From positions 4,340,746-4,404,745 of the forward strand of contig PYIU01000001.1 of NCBI GenBank assembly GCA_003415625.1: a stretch of 64,000 bases of DNA, in the 5' to 3' direction. Both the position numbers and the translations under genes were made by a program. Under the pieces are notes generated by a model. It made no database searches and was not told the DNA's origin. It worked only from the letters and a program-made list of their open reading frames with translations. Within the stretch, counting starts at the first letter, position 1. The number at the start of each line of letters is the position of its first letter. This DNA comes from Aquanectria penicillioides. Lineage: Eukaryota; Ascomycota; Sordariomycetes; Hypocreales; Nectriaceae. Positions 36,365-48,820 of this stretch are shown here, piece by piece.

Positions 36365-37617
36365 ATGGCCGGCTCTCCTCTCAGCACGGCCGCCATCCTC
36401 GGCGGCATGGCAGATGCGCTCCCTACCCACCCTCCTGGTGACGACTCGTCCGACCTAGCCTCATCATACGAGGCCATCGCCCTCCTTATTCACGCCTATT
36501 TGGCTGCTCTTGGCTTCAAGCTCCAAGGCTTTGACGAGGAAAAGAAGCTCCGTACGCAACACCTTCCCCAGGTCCTACCTCCCCGTCGATCACTTCCCAT
36601 ACTGACCAGATGTTAAGCTGAATGCGAATCCCTGGCCCCTCGGCTACCCCCTCAGTGGAACGCAGGCTTTGGATCCCTGAGCTTCGTATACACTCACAAG
36701 CAATCGGCTATGAAATTTGTCATCCGCGTGGATCGCATGGGTGGCAAGGTCGAGATCCGCGGCCTTGCCGTCGGCGATGAGAAGATTTACCGCTTTGAGC
36801 GCACTGTGAGAGATGTCGTGCAGTCCAGCGGTCTGCCTGTGCGCATTACCATGAACGGGGAGCGTGAAGACCGCAGCAACCTTGCCGACAAACTCCGCGG
36901 TGTTTTTGTCTCCGAGGAGGCCATTTCAGGTATGTTGTGATAGTCTAAAAACTAAGCCTCTGTGAAAACCATGACCACTAACACATCTTCAAAGGCATCC
37001 TTCATGACCTCAAGGTCAACATCATCCAAAAACTCATCCCCAAGCTCCAGAGCGAAGGCTACGTCGAAACCGCCGAAGCCGAAGCAACCGCCCGATCCGA
37101 GCGCCGCGGCCAAGAAGCCCAAGACCCCAACCGCCCCTTCCGCGGACCCGACCCAGGTCCCAACATCCCCGTGCCCGCTCCCGGCCTCCTTCCGGACATG
37201 GCCCGGCCTCGGCCCCACCCCGTCGGAGACTTCCCACCCCCCGGGTTCGAGGATGAGTACGAGATGAACCGTCCTCCCCGCGGCATCGTCCTGCCCGGTC
37301 AATCGCCCTTCAACATCGGCCACGACGACTTGAACCCCCCTGGCCTAGGCCCTCATGATCCCCTGCGCGGTTCCTTCGTCGGCGGCGGCCTCCCCCGTCC
37401 TGGTGGCGGATCCGGCATGCACCCAACCTTCGACGACCCTCTGTTCGGCGGCCTTGGTGGCGCGTCTGGGGGGTACGATCCCCAAGCACCTCCTGGCGCT
37501 CGGTGGGATCCCCTAGGGCCCGGCGGTGGTCCCCGGTTTCCTGGACCCGGAAGCGGCAGAGGAAACAACCCATTCGGAGGATTCGGCGGAGGATTCGGTG
37601 GAGGTGACATCATCTAA
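36365..37617 (+). CDS. FUB1: PI31-family proteasome regulator FUB1
   Basis: Proteasome-binding regulator (animal PSMF1/PI31, yeast Fub1) that contacts the 20S core. Exons 36365-36551, 36618-36929 and 36995-37617 give 373 residues. The N-terminal FP-type alpha/beta domain includes SSYEAIALLIHAYLAALGFK, then FVYTHKQSAMKFVIRVDRMG and GLPVRITMNGERED. The C-terminal ~180 residues are a Pro/Gly-rich disordered region with repeated DPL/DPLFGG-type motifs (SGMHPTFDDPLFGG) and a Gly-Phe tail, which is the proteasome-interacting region in the family. Introns are 66 and 65 bp; the second has branch ACTAAC. The conserved SGILHDLKV join supports the second splice. Confidence 0.88.
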
Positions 37618-38168
37618 ATAGAGCAATCAATATGCCACTGTACGACCATTACAACCGAGAAAATAGTAAAAAAGGCGGGCCCTAGTCACGAAGGTATGAC
37701 CAAAATGATAATACAATACAAGTTCTAATATATGCCTTTGTGTGCCTTTCGGCGTTGTCCCCGCCATGTGAAACTATCATTTGCCTACATGCAAAAAAGA
37801 CGCCGAGTATTCCGGGTACGATCCGAGAACCTAATACTCATATAAATTTCCTTACAGGCTCTAGCATAACTACAAATCGCGTCTATTCGTCAAAGCACAC
37901 TAGAAAGGTATGGGTGGTAGCCTTCATGTCGTGCTTACATCTATTTACTCTTTTGTTTCTCGGATAGCAAGAACATCTGCAAAGATCCAGCGAGAACCTT
38001 CCACAATCTTTTTCCATTTTCCCCCACCTCAAGATTCCGTGCGTGGCCTGGGTAAGGCAACACCCCATTTCATCATTTGTTCAGCTTCCGTAAATGTCTA
38101 GCACGTACGGATCCCTTAATTTTGGGCTGCTTTAAAGGAACCCGGGTGCTCGAATTCGCAGGTCCTTC
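37618..38168. other. Convergent intergenic region
   Basis: 551 bp, AT-rich, between the 3' ends of FUB1 and KAP114. Nothing recognised. Confidence 0.5.
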
Positions 38169-41100
38169 CTACTGTCCCGCCGAGTTGGCAACCTCGTTTA
38201 GCTTTGATTTCTCGTCCTCCGAGAGCAAGTTGTACCACTCCTGGAAGTTAGCCGTGTTCTCCTGGCCGCAGCGGATGAAAAATTCAGTCAAATAAGCCTG
38301 GGTCTCGTCGTCTCGCTGTCTCTGACCGCCACCCTCAATGAAGGACATGAGGTCAGACTTGGTGGCACCGAGGTTGAGGTCCAGAGTATCATCCTCATCC
38401 TCCCAGCCATCGTCATCGTTATCATCATCTTCAAAGTTAGCGGAAGCAACGGCGGCGGCGGCGGCATTTGCAGCAGCGCGGGCACCAGAAGCCGAAAGGA
38501 GCTCCTCGATGAGCACCTTGACGATCTTGAGGGGGGCGGGGATGATTGTGTACTGGTCGGGGTCTGCAGATTTGGTCGTCTTATTAGCGGCTTGTTCTTC
38601 TTGTATATATTGTGTGCAGATTTGGTTTAGAACGAAATCTGTGGTTGGAATGTTGGCTAGTGTTGGGCACATACTCTGCTTCGCGCGAGACCGCGTCTTG
38701 ATCAGACCGTCGTTGTTGTTGACGATCAAGTCGCCTTTGACATTAGTTTGGGAGATGCGGGAATCGTTGAGAGAGTACAACTTCGATAGAGCAATCACGC
38801 TACCTCATTGTCAGCACAGAAACATGGATCATCAGGTCACCACTCACTTTAGCCGGATCTCGTCATAACCAGCAAAGTTGACGGAGTTCTCCAGCCACTT
38901 GGTCAACACAATTTGAAGACCGCTCTCTCCGTTGATTTGAATCTGGCTCAAAAATTCAACAACATCGTGAGCGCCGGACAAGGAGAGACGGGCAAAGACG
39001 AGAATAAGGGATTGGATGAAAGCAGCAGCTTGTGCAGTTGCAAGTCTGTTTGCAACAGCCTGAAGGAGTTGAGGCAGGAAAGGGCCGAGGCGTTCCTGGC
39101 CAGCCTTCTCAACCAACTCAGCGGCAAGGCCTCCAACCTCCGATGCAGAGTTGTCTTCAATCGAGGTGCTGAGCAGTCGGTCAATGATGTGCAGGCAAAC
39201 CTCCAAACCGGAGCGTCCGTTCGCATCCTGCCATTCGAGGACTTGCTGATGGTCGTGCTGCAAAATCCACTTGACTGTCTCGGAGCCAGGTCGAAGCACT
39301 TCGCCTTCGGTTGACTCCATCAAAAGACGGTTCAACTTGGGGAAGGTTGCCGCAACAAATCCAGGAGGCAGAGGCTCCGAGCCGTGCTCGACCAAAACTG
39401 CAAGGAGCTCGGTAGCAACCTAGGGTCAATTAGATTAGCTGGTTCGGGACTCCAATTTGTGTTTCTTACGGTAACGAGAGGGTTATCCTCTGTCAGGTTG
39501 GCGACATCAAAGGCACCGGTAAGTGTGGGGAGGATCTTGCCGCAAAGCGCGTTGTAAGAGGTAGGGTCAGACAAGGTGTTGACGATCTCCTCGAATGCCT
39601 CAGTCACCAGCATGGTAACCTGGAAGTTGCTGGCGCCCAGCTTGGCGAGCATGAAGAGCAAATCGACTGATTGCACGTCATTGGAAAGGGCAATCCTGGT
39701 GTCGAGACCGATAGCAGCACGAAGAGCTTCAGCGAGCGTAACGAGAAGCTCATCGGCATCCTCCATCTCACTGGGATCCTTGCCGTTCATATATGTTTGG
39801 ATAGCAGTAATAATCGGAACCTGGCGATCAGGGGTGACACGGCCAGCGTTGATCAGACCCTCAGCGGCCTTGATACACGCCACTTGAACAACTTCAGACT
39901 CCTCACGGTTAATGGAATCGATGATGCGGTCAAGCAGAGATGGGGGAGTTTCGAAGGACCTGCTAAGAACTCCAGCAACAAGATAACCTCGGGCACGGAG
40001 GAGGGGCTCATCGGCACGGTTAATAGCAAAGTCAACGAGTTCCAGGTAGGCATGAGCGACCGGGTCAGGAATAGGCTTGCTCATATCCTGGAAGTCGCTC
40101 ACCAACATGACGAAGAGGTAAAGGGCTGACTCCTGGCTTCTCCACGAGGATCCCTCGCCAGTGAACAAGGTCTTGGTATAACCGAACAACCCATCTATGG
40201 TCTTCTGATCGAACCACTCTCCCATCTTGATCAACAAGTCTCCGGCGGCAGTTCGGGCAGTGTAATTGGCAGTGACCGAAGTCTCCTCAGCAAGGTACAA
40301 GGAGCAGTCGATATCCCAAAGCTCCTCTTCCTCTCGAGTAACACGAGAATAGGCAACGAGCATCTTCATAATTTCCATCATCCAAGGAACATCCTGGGCA
40401 GAGGCGTGAGCGTTAAGCTGACCATCGAGTTCTGCCTGGACCGGAGCCGCTCGGAAGCACTGGTTCAAGAAGTCCAACTCTTCCAGAATGAGGAAGTCCA
40501 AAGTGTATGGGAGACTATCAGAGTCTTCCAGCCTTCCCTGTGCATCGTTCTTGATGTAGAGTTCCTCGTGGGCGCCCTGCATGAGAGTGAGCTCCTCCCA
40601 AACGGCGCTAAAGAAGGTTGTGCTCTGGGGAAGCAGGAGGGTGGGGAAGACACGGCGGATTCGAAGTAGAGTCTTGACGACCTGAAGCTTGAGGGCGATC
40701 ATGCTGTTCCAAGACTCAGGTTGAGAACCAGTTGTTAGGTCAGCGTCAGGCAGACGACCCTTCAAAACAGTAATGAAGAAGGGGTTCCAATCAGTGAGGA
40801 GCTCATCCGCAAAGGCCTTGACCTCCTTGCCGTGGTCCTCCTTGATCATGTTCATCAGGTCGAAGCAGCCGCGGAAGACGGAGATGGCCAGAGCTCGTAG
40901 TAGAGGCTTTCGGTTCTCGTTGAGGGCGACTTCGGTCAGGCCCTTGGCGATGTCACGAGCCATGGAGAAGAACTGCTCCTCACTCACGCTCTCTTCGACA
41001 AGGTCACCAAGAACCTTCAATGCGCCGTGTAGTTGGGCATCAACACCGGTGGATATAACGCCGAGGACGGTGGGGAGAAGGGTCGGCCACTGGTCGGGGA

Positions 41101-41537
41101 AGTCATGAATAGCAATCTTGCCGACGGCGTAACTGTTTGAATGGGTTCGTCAGTAACCCACATGCTTGAAATCACGGTCCAAACGAGCTCGAGTGGTCGT
41201 ACCTAGCAGAAATTTTGACTTTTCGATCCTCCTCGGGGCTAATAGCAAGCTCGAGCAAGGTTTGCTTGAGCTGGGCACGGGTCTCATCAGAGATAGGGAC
41301 CTGAGGCTCGCCGTCGAGCTCTTCAGCACTCCAGTTCTTCTCAATGAATAACCGCAGATTACTGAGGGCGGCCTGGCGGATTCCAGTCTCAACGGAGGTG
41401 TGGGAAGCGACGTTCGCGAGAGACAGAGGAAAGGCGGGATTGGTGCGGACGCGCTTGAGCTCGATCTCGGCCTGCTGGCGGGGCGCCTGATCAGGTAGCT
41501 GGGTGCTGGCCAGGAGCTGAACCAACTGGTCCTCCAT
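38169..41537 (-). CDS. KAP114: Importin KAP114 / importin-9 family karyopherin
   Basis: Nuclear import receptor of the importin-beta family; Kap114 and importin-9 carry histones H2A-H2B and TBP. Five exons on the minus strand: 41537-41203, 41132-39470, 39419-38848, 38799-38675 and 38563-38169, giving 1029 residues. The N-terminus (MEDQLVQLLASTQLPDQAPR) opens an importin-beta N domain, followed by HEAT repeats throughout. Near the C-terminus, after NPDQYTIIPAPLKIVKVLIE, comes the acidic segment DDDNDDDGWEDEDD typical of Kap114 and importin-9, and the protein ends in EWYNLLSEDEKSKLNEVAN. Introns are 70, 50, 48 and 111 bp. The last (38564-38674) is a multiple of three without a stop, so retention would insert 37 residues. 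Frame is intact. Confidence 0.92.
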
Positions 41538-44500
41538 GATTGCAGCAGGTTCTGCCTCCTAGATATATTATTAAGAGTTGAATAAGGGAAAGGGAAAGGA
41601 GGCGCGATAGGGGGGGGAGGAGGGAGATGAGGATGGAAATGAAGTCGGTGATGATGATAGAGTTGGCGTTGGGTTGGCGTTGGTGGTGGTGGTGGTGGTG
41701 GTGCTGTAGGCGGGGGGGAGTAGGATTGGATGGTGGGGGAGGAAACAAAAGAAAAGTGGGTTCTCGAGAGGGACAGAACAGAACGCGCTCTGCGCCCAGT
41801 GCACGCCCAGTGAAGTTTTGTTTGTAGGCGCCCAGCACCGGAAGCACAGTGAGGGGAAGTATGTTTGAGCCATGACGATGGCGGGGCAATCTTCACGTGT
41901 TTTTCATCTCTCTATTATTCTATTCTATTTTAATACATGTATCTTTTTTTTTCCTCTTCTGCGTCCGGCTTCCACAATCCCATTACCTGTTTCAAGCTCT
42001 TCTAGTGATTCCGGAAAAAGTTTAAGGACATTGCACATGTTCGATTTGCCTGAAAAGTTGCATGACAAACTATTATAGTCTTTCACTGACCAGTCAATCA
42101 TAGCTTCCCCTTCAAACGCTGTCTTCCAATACCAGTGCAATGGGGAGGAAAAAAGTGGAGGACCTCTTTTCCCTTCCCACCTTAGTTTTTTTTCTGGGGG
42201 GGGGCTTCGGTAGTAATATACCGAGATGGCGGTGACACAAGACATCCCTTCGCCGGCAATTGCGTCTCTATTCATGCACTCTGCGTTCTGTCGACACCAG
42301 ACGCAGAATTTCCCACAAGACACTACACGCTAAGAATCGCTCACGACCCGGCAATCCGGTTCCCTCTTATGTGAGCTGGGTAAGGTAAGTCAATCTAGGG
42401 TCCCAGGCACTGGAACGTCGTTTCGGGCCAACGGCGAGTCTTGTTCAGAGAGGATCACTTGTAATGTAGTTCCATCCTGGCGCGAAACTTCTGGCATTTC
42501 AATCTACGTGTGGCTTGCGCAGGAGTAATAAGTTAGTCCTTTACAATTATTGTGACCATGAAGAGCTGATCCAGGGCGAAGGGCTGATTATCGGACAGTC
42601 CAATTCGATGCCGAATGACATATACACCCAACTAATAATGGCATGGACAAAGAGGCTTTACATAAGGAGAGGCAAAAGTATATAACCACTCTAAATACAG
42701 ATACCAGTGCAAGCCAACGCACTAGGCGGGTGATTGGGTGGCCCACATGACTGGCGCAGATGCAGGCCGAGCCTGACTTTGGCACTCGCAGCGTGCGAGA
42801 ACAGCTCATATGCCTGTACGTAATCATGCATGGAGAAAAAACAAACATGCAACGGGCAGCTCAAATACTCCAACTAAGCTGGTGTATTGCGTGAGTATAG
42901 GCGGAGTTGGGTAGCCAGTTCGGTGAAGCAAGCACACAGCAGCACAGGTAGATGGCTGTATTTATGTGTCACAAACGAAAATCAAGCTCACTCCATGGAA
43001 GCTGTCAACCGACCAACAAGAACCGAGCAGGGTCAATTCGTCACAGCTGTTTCTCTTTTTTTTTTCTGCGCATGATCGTGGTCTAAAAACCATCATAAGG
43101 GACTGCGCATCTCTCGATGGATGCATCTGGAGCTGGCCGCTGCTCCATGGCCCATGGGTCATCCGTGCCAGGAGCAGGGGATGCCTGACCCCCTCAAACC
43201 TCTCCACCAAGGCAGCTTACATGAAGGGCGCGCGGAGTCGTATGAGGTTTGCTCGCCATTCTCTTGTATACGACGGGCACGAAAAATGCAGGCAGGTTAG
43301 GTGAACCAGCGAGCATGCAGGGAGGACGAGTGTGACTAGCACGATCTGCCTCGCAGCAACGGCAGACGTATCCGAACGAGCTCATGTACACGCACCGATC
43401 TTCCTTGAAAGGTGGCGATGGCCAAACGAAAAATACGGCAGCGGGCATGTCATAATCAAATAACATCAAATAGCGTGAAATCAATTTCAAACCAGAATAC
43501 CCGATCTTCAGAAACAATAGTCTGGAGATAACGGCTAGGTGTGCTGAAAGGGGAATGAAATTGCAAATCACCGCAGCGCAGGTCATCACAAGATCCAGAC
43601 AGCGTAAAACACAACAGGAAATAAAAATCGTGCTTTTTGGGATGCAAGATAAACGATACAGCCAATTGTGCAACGTCGATCGGTGATCCTGGGGGCTTTG
43701 TGGGATTCTCGGACGGCTGTGGCGTGTGGGTGGCCATCCCATAGCATCGGAGAAAAGGCACACGGCGTGGTTGGGCGGCCTGTAGTTCCTTGATATGCAC
43801 TACGCAGCCTCCGTGTGTGGGTGAAGTTTGGGATATGCACGGTCGAAGATGTGGGCTGGGGGCGTGAGCAGGCGGGTTGACTCGATGAGATCGAGTAATA
43901 ACTTTTGAATCTTGCCCGGGTTGCGATAAAACGATAAAACTAACAGAGCTTGATTGTGACGCTGCATAATCTTAGTTGGTCGTGGTGCTGATAAGAAGTC
44001 GAGGGAGGGTCTCCGCCAGCCAATGACAGCGCCGCTCGGGCGCCCACACGGGGAAGCCGTCTCTCTTGCATGGGATCCTACACTGATAGCTACCTGGGAG
44101 CTGGGGTGTAGGAGGGGCCGTTCCCGGGGGAAGAACCTTCCCAGACACCACCATCTCATTGAGTACTTACCCGCAATGGCCTGTAAAAGGCCGAGAAAAA
44201 AAGGCCCTACTGGCCACTAAGGAGCCTTCGGTGCCAAGGTTGCCGCTAAACCTCGTTCCCTAGGCAAGAGAAACCTGTCGCCAGCCAGCCTTGCACCGCT
44301 TGCACCACGTTGACATCTGCGACATCTCCTCCCATCTCCACGAACCACAGACTCGCCTTTGTAAAGATACCACCACAGCCATGTTCCAAAAGCCTCAAAC
44401 CTCCAGCACCTATCCAGGGTCCATGTGGGGGTCTGTACACACGGACCACGCTCGCATCGAATGGTCGTCCTCCCTTCGCCCAAGCCCCAAGATCCAAACA

Positions 44501-45184
44501 CCCGAGCTACCATGAGTTGTACGTGCAACGTACCATACCATACCATGTGCCGCCTAGCTAGACTTCGGCTGATATCACCTCGTCTCAGGGTCGCTAACAA
44601 CCTTTCGGACGTTGGACTGGCGACATCTTGCCCGATATGCATCTGCGGCCACGGCCCCGGCGGCGCGCTCTTGGCCCATCCACATTCTTCCCACCCAACC
44701 ATGACCATGTCCCACGGCCGGCGGCGGCCCACTCGTTGATCCTCGGGTGGTTATCGCAAAGCGCTACAGTCTGGAGAGCAATGATGTACAGGGTTGATAA
44801 CCAATTTGGTCGATTAATTGCTGTCTCTGACTGGGATCCGTTGCCCAGAAGCATCCTCCACACGGCAAAGATAAATACCGGCGATCCCCTTCCCTCTTCG
44901 ACCATGGTTCTCGAGTACAGAACAGCGGGGAACTACGAAATGGTTACAGTGCATTGTTTGACAATACCTGTACTCGCATACACCACTGATCCTGAGTGAC
45001 ATTCCAACCGCCACTCCTGTCCGTTCACGTCACTGGCCCGCCCAAAACCTACACGGGAAGTCTATATACCTTAAAGCTGCCACCTGCTCGCCTTTAGCAT
45101 TGGTTCCTGTGGTCATATTCCCTTGATTCCTCCAAGCTCTTTCTTCATTTGATTTTTGGGCGTACTCTCTCATCAATTGGCACA
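41538..45184. other. Large gene-free region between KAP114 and the permease
   Basis: 3.65 kb with no supported gene. The left end is the KAP114 leader and promoter, with a TGG repeat at 41681-41702. Open frames at 43194-43763 and 44217-44732 have no recognisable domain and biased composition. A TATA-like TCTATATACC lies at about 45060, roughly 120 bp before the permease start. No tRNA or rRNA seen. Confidence 0.45.
41681..41702. repeat. TGG trinucleotide repeat
   Basis: About seven perfect TGG copies, 145-165 bp upstream of the KAP114 start codon. On the KAP114-sense strand they read CCA/ACC, within the pyrimidine-rich leader. Confidence 0.85.
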
Positions 45185-47008
45185 ATGAGTTCGGGTACTC
45201 GTCTGAGAAAGCTCGTCGACAAGGTCTCCGTCGAGGCGGAGCCTGGTTTGACCGGCACCCAGCTCATGGTAAGAAGCCACTCTCTTTTTTTTTCCTCACC
45301 AACCACCCATTGAGTGAATCTCTGGCATGTGTTTGTTGCAGACGGCTAATCTCATACGTAGCTCACCAACCATGACTTGAAACCGGTCGAGAAGGAACGC
45401 CGTCAGTGGCGAGCCTGGAACTTCGTTGGGTTCTGGATTGCCGACTCCTTCAACATCAACACTTGGATGATTTCTTCGTCGATGATTGTCGGCGGTTTGT
45501 CGTGGTGGCAAGCTTGGATCTGCGTTTGGATCGGCTACACCATCACCGGTGTCTTTGTAGCCATGAACGCTCGATTCGGTGCAATGTATCACATTGGTTT
45601 CCCCGTTGCCAACCGAGCGTCGTTTGGTATCTGGGGTAGCTTGTGGCCTGTGTTCAATCGTGCTGCCATGGGTAAGTACCAAGCCACGTTCAACCCATTC
45701 TCACACTGAAATACTAATGTACTTTTTTTTTCCACAGCATGCGTCTGGTACGGAGTCCAGAGCTACATTGGCGGTCACTGTGTCTATCTCATGATTCGAT
45801 CTATCTGGAAGTCCTGGGATCGCGAAACCATTCCCAACACTTTCAGCGAAGACTCTGGCACCACCACCGCCGACTTTGTCTCGTTCTTCCTTTTCTGGTT
45901 CCTCTCCCTCCCAGCTATCTGGTTCCCAGTCCACAAGATCCGTCACCTTTTCACCGTCAAGGCCTACATCGTGCCTTGCGCCGGCATCGCCTTCCTTGCC
46001 TGGGCTGTTTCCCGAGCTGGTGGTATTGGCCCCATTGTGAAGCAGAAGAACACCATCCATGGCAGCGAACTTGCGTGGGAGATTGTCAAGGGCATCATGT
46101 CTTCCATCGCCAACTTCGCCACCCTTATTGTCAACGGTAGCGATTTCTCTCGATTTGCTCGCAAGCCCAGCGACGCCCTATGGTCTCAGATGATTACCAT
46201 TCCCCTCGGCTTCGCTATTACCTCCTTCATTGGTATCATTGTCTCGTCCTCGTCCACAGTCATCTATGGTGACACCATTTGGGACCCTCTTGATCTTCTT
46301 GAGGAGTTTATCAACGACGGTGGCTCTGCTCAGCGTTTCGGTGTCTTTGTTATTGCCATGGCGTTTGCCCTCGCCCAACTTGGCACTAACATTGCAGCAA
46401 ACTCTGTCTCAGCCGGAACTGATCTCACCGCCCTTTTCCCTCGCTTCATCAACATCCGCCGAGGTGGATACATCTGCGCTGCCGTCGGCCTTGCCATGTG
46501 CCCTTACAAGCTTCTCACTTCCAGCAACCAGTTCACCACCTATCTTTCTGCTTACAGTGTGTTCCTGAGCTCAATTGCCGGTGTCATGGTGGCAGATTAC
46601 TACCTGGTTCGAAAGGGATACCTCGAACTTAAGGAGCTGTACGATGCCCGCAAGTCTGGTCCGTACTACTACACTTGGGGTATCAACTGGCGCGGTTATG
46701 CCGCCTACATTTCTGGTATCCTCATCAATGTTGTTGGCTTTGCTGGTGCCATCGGCCGCGATGTCCCCATTGGAGCGACATACATCTACAACCTGAATTA
46801 CTTCTTCGGCTTCGGCATTGCCATGGGCATGTACTTTGCGCTTTGCAAATTCTTCCCTGTGCCAGCCACGAGCGATCGATGGATGGAAGTCGGTGATGAA
46901 ATTGATGATCTTCGAGTGGCCTACGACGCCGAGAGCCCGAGTTATGATGAGGAGAATGTGACTGCTGGAAGCGGAAAAGGGTCCGATGGTATTCACAAGC
47001 AATTTTAA
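45185..47008 (+). CDS. NCS1-family uracil/allantoin-type permease
   Basis: Plasma-membrane nucleobase-cation symporter 1, Fur subfamily (uracil, allantoin or related substrates). Exons 45185-45268, 45362-45671 and 45738-47008 give 554 residues with about 12 membrane segments. Family motifs are [20 protein letters not shown] (first membrane segment), [53 protein letters not shown] and [20 protein letters not shown]. The cytosolic tail is acidic. The first intron has an earlier AG that breaks the frame; the acceptor after CATACGTAG restores [20 protein letters not shown], which is conserved. The 66-bp second intron has branch ACTAAT. The substrate cannot be set from sequence alone. Confidence 0.9.
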
Positions 47009-47482
47009 AGTTGCAATGAAATAAGCAACGGATAAATGAGTCAATTGGTTATTAGATAACGATGGGGGAGTAGAGTAGAGCTATCGATTTTGATGAATGA
47101 TACCAAATTCACTTCCCATTTTGGGGAGCTGTCTACCAGCTTTGTCTCATTTCCGGTGTTGCCAACGGTATTGGGTCAATGTCCGGGCCCCATCAATTCG
47201 TTTGGCTCTATCATTGTTTCTTTTGATCTCCTTGTAAATAATTGCATATTAAGGCTCCCCACGAGCTTTTCCCGGTTGAGAGCGCAGCTCTCTTATTAAC
47301 GAGGAAAAGAAGACGCGGGCCAAAATAAACAAAAACCACGCTGCAGGCCGTTGCACTGCTGCCAGCTGCAAAGAATTTGCTTTATTTACGGCCAACTCGC
47401 ATTTTATCACTGTAGATGATCTTAACCAACTCAAATCATCCTCCGTTAGGCTAATTTGAATCCTAGCTTCCAAACTGCCAAC
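47009..47482. other. Intergenic region
   Basis: 474 bp between the permease and the small coiled-coil gene. Nothing recognised. Confidence 0.45.
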
Positions 47483-47969
47483 ATGGTTGCCGACGACAAC
47501 ACCCTCCAAGGCAGAAGCGATTCTCAACCGTACGTCACGCTACCCACCCCACTACTCTTCCAATGGTTTCTTTAACTAATCTCTGCGTATTTTAGGCATC
47601 CTGGGGTAATGCTGGTGCTTGACCAGTGGCTTCAACTACGTGCTGAAGTCGGCGGCCCGCCGCTGGCGCTTGCCATTATGGCCAAGCTGGATGAGATTGA
47701 ACAATTGATGAACGACATCATTCGCAGGCAGGACCAGATCATTGACCTCATTGCGGAGTAAGCAATTTGCAACCTTCCTATTTCGAAGATGCGGGCCTGA
47801 CACCCACCTTTGGCACAGTAAGCAGAGCTGTAGCACCATTGCATCTGCAAACAACAACGCCACCTCCCAGGTCGACACACTTCCCGCCACCGATGATCTC
47901 GACAGCGTGGGGGGCCGTAAGCATCCGAGCACGGAGCAAGAAGGGAAATTCAAGACGGAGGGAGAGTAA
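47483..47969 (+). CDS. Small coiled-coil protein, no recognised family
   Basis: Not recognised. A three-exon model (47483-47529, 47596-47757 and 47819-47969) gives 119 residues and sums exactly to 120 codons. Both introns have usable signals: the first (66 bp) has donor GTACGT, branch ACTAAT and acceptor TTTTAG; the second (61 bp) has donor GTAAGC, branch CCTGAC and acceptor CACAG. Residues ~30-70 form an amphipathic helix likely to be a coiled coil (AKLDEIEQLMNDIIRRQDQI). The last 50 residues are Ser/Thr/Gly-rich and polar. No signal peptide or membrane segment is seen. A two-exon version stopping at TAA (47758-47760) would give 70 residues. It lies 850 bp upstream of the HET-domain gene on the same strand; a functional link is only a guess. 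Confidence 0.5.
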
Positions 47970-48820
47970 CACTATGCCGGCGATTTATGGGAAGACCTGT
48001 GTGGTAGCGAGACGAGGAGCGACTGGGCATGTGCGCGCTGAACCTGCACCCGCATTCCATTTCAGTTGAGCGGCGGGCCAGGACCACCAGTATTCAGGGT
48101 CGAAAAGTATCAGCAAGGACAGGTTTATTAACTCTTGTTTTTTTTCTTGGGGGGGGGGTTTTTTCTTTTTGCCATTATCGAACCAATCAATATCAAAGCC
48201 AAGTCCCTAAAGTTTGCCAATGAAATAGCTAAACACAAAGGCACGGCCCTAGGTTCTAAGCTAGTTGCAAGTATTAGGTGGCTAAAAAATAGGTAGGTAT
48301 GCTTTGCTAGAAAGTCGTTGTTGATTCAATTCATTATTAGCGCTCTAGTGATAGTGGGGCCCGTGGCTTACAAGCTTGGATATCCATGACATACCTAAAT
48401 CGACACAACACAAACCCTAGGCACAGGTTTGAATCCCCTTATGGCCGAAATTAACACAATGAAATGGGTGGTTTTGGGCCATTCCTCAAAGCACGCGTGG
48501 TTCTAGTACCTACTAACTAGCATTCACTCCGCCCTTGGTCCTGGGCTTTCTGCGGGGCTATCTGCTCAACGTAGCTCTCCACCAATCAGCCACAACAATT
48601 AGTGGAAATAATCAATGCACGACCTTTTCTACGTGAAGACGCAAGGTTTTAGCAGCTTATTACCGCCTAGAACTCAGCCTCAATGCTTCCTGTCCCCGCT
48701 CTCGGCTGATTATTATTTATTAGTATAACAGCTCGACGAGAATTGATCGACCCAACTCTCGTGATTACCCCATCGACATGCTCCTCATCTAAATATGGGA
48801 ATACTCACACGCGCCTAACA
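47970..48820. other. Intergenic region upstream of the HET gene
   Basis: 851 bp, relatively AT-rich, with a T run followed by a G run near 48140-48160. No gene recognised. Confidence 0.45.

Noticed and set aside
43194..43763. 189-codon minus-strand frame
   Set aside because: Cys/Pro-rich random-looking translation with overlapping frames of equal quality.
44217..44732. 171-codon minus-strand frame
   Set aside because: Arg/Trp/Gly-rich translation typical of GC-rich noncoding sequence; no domain.
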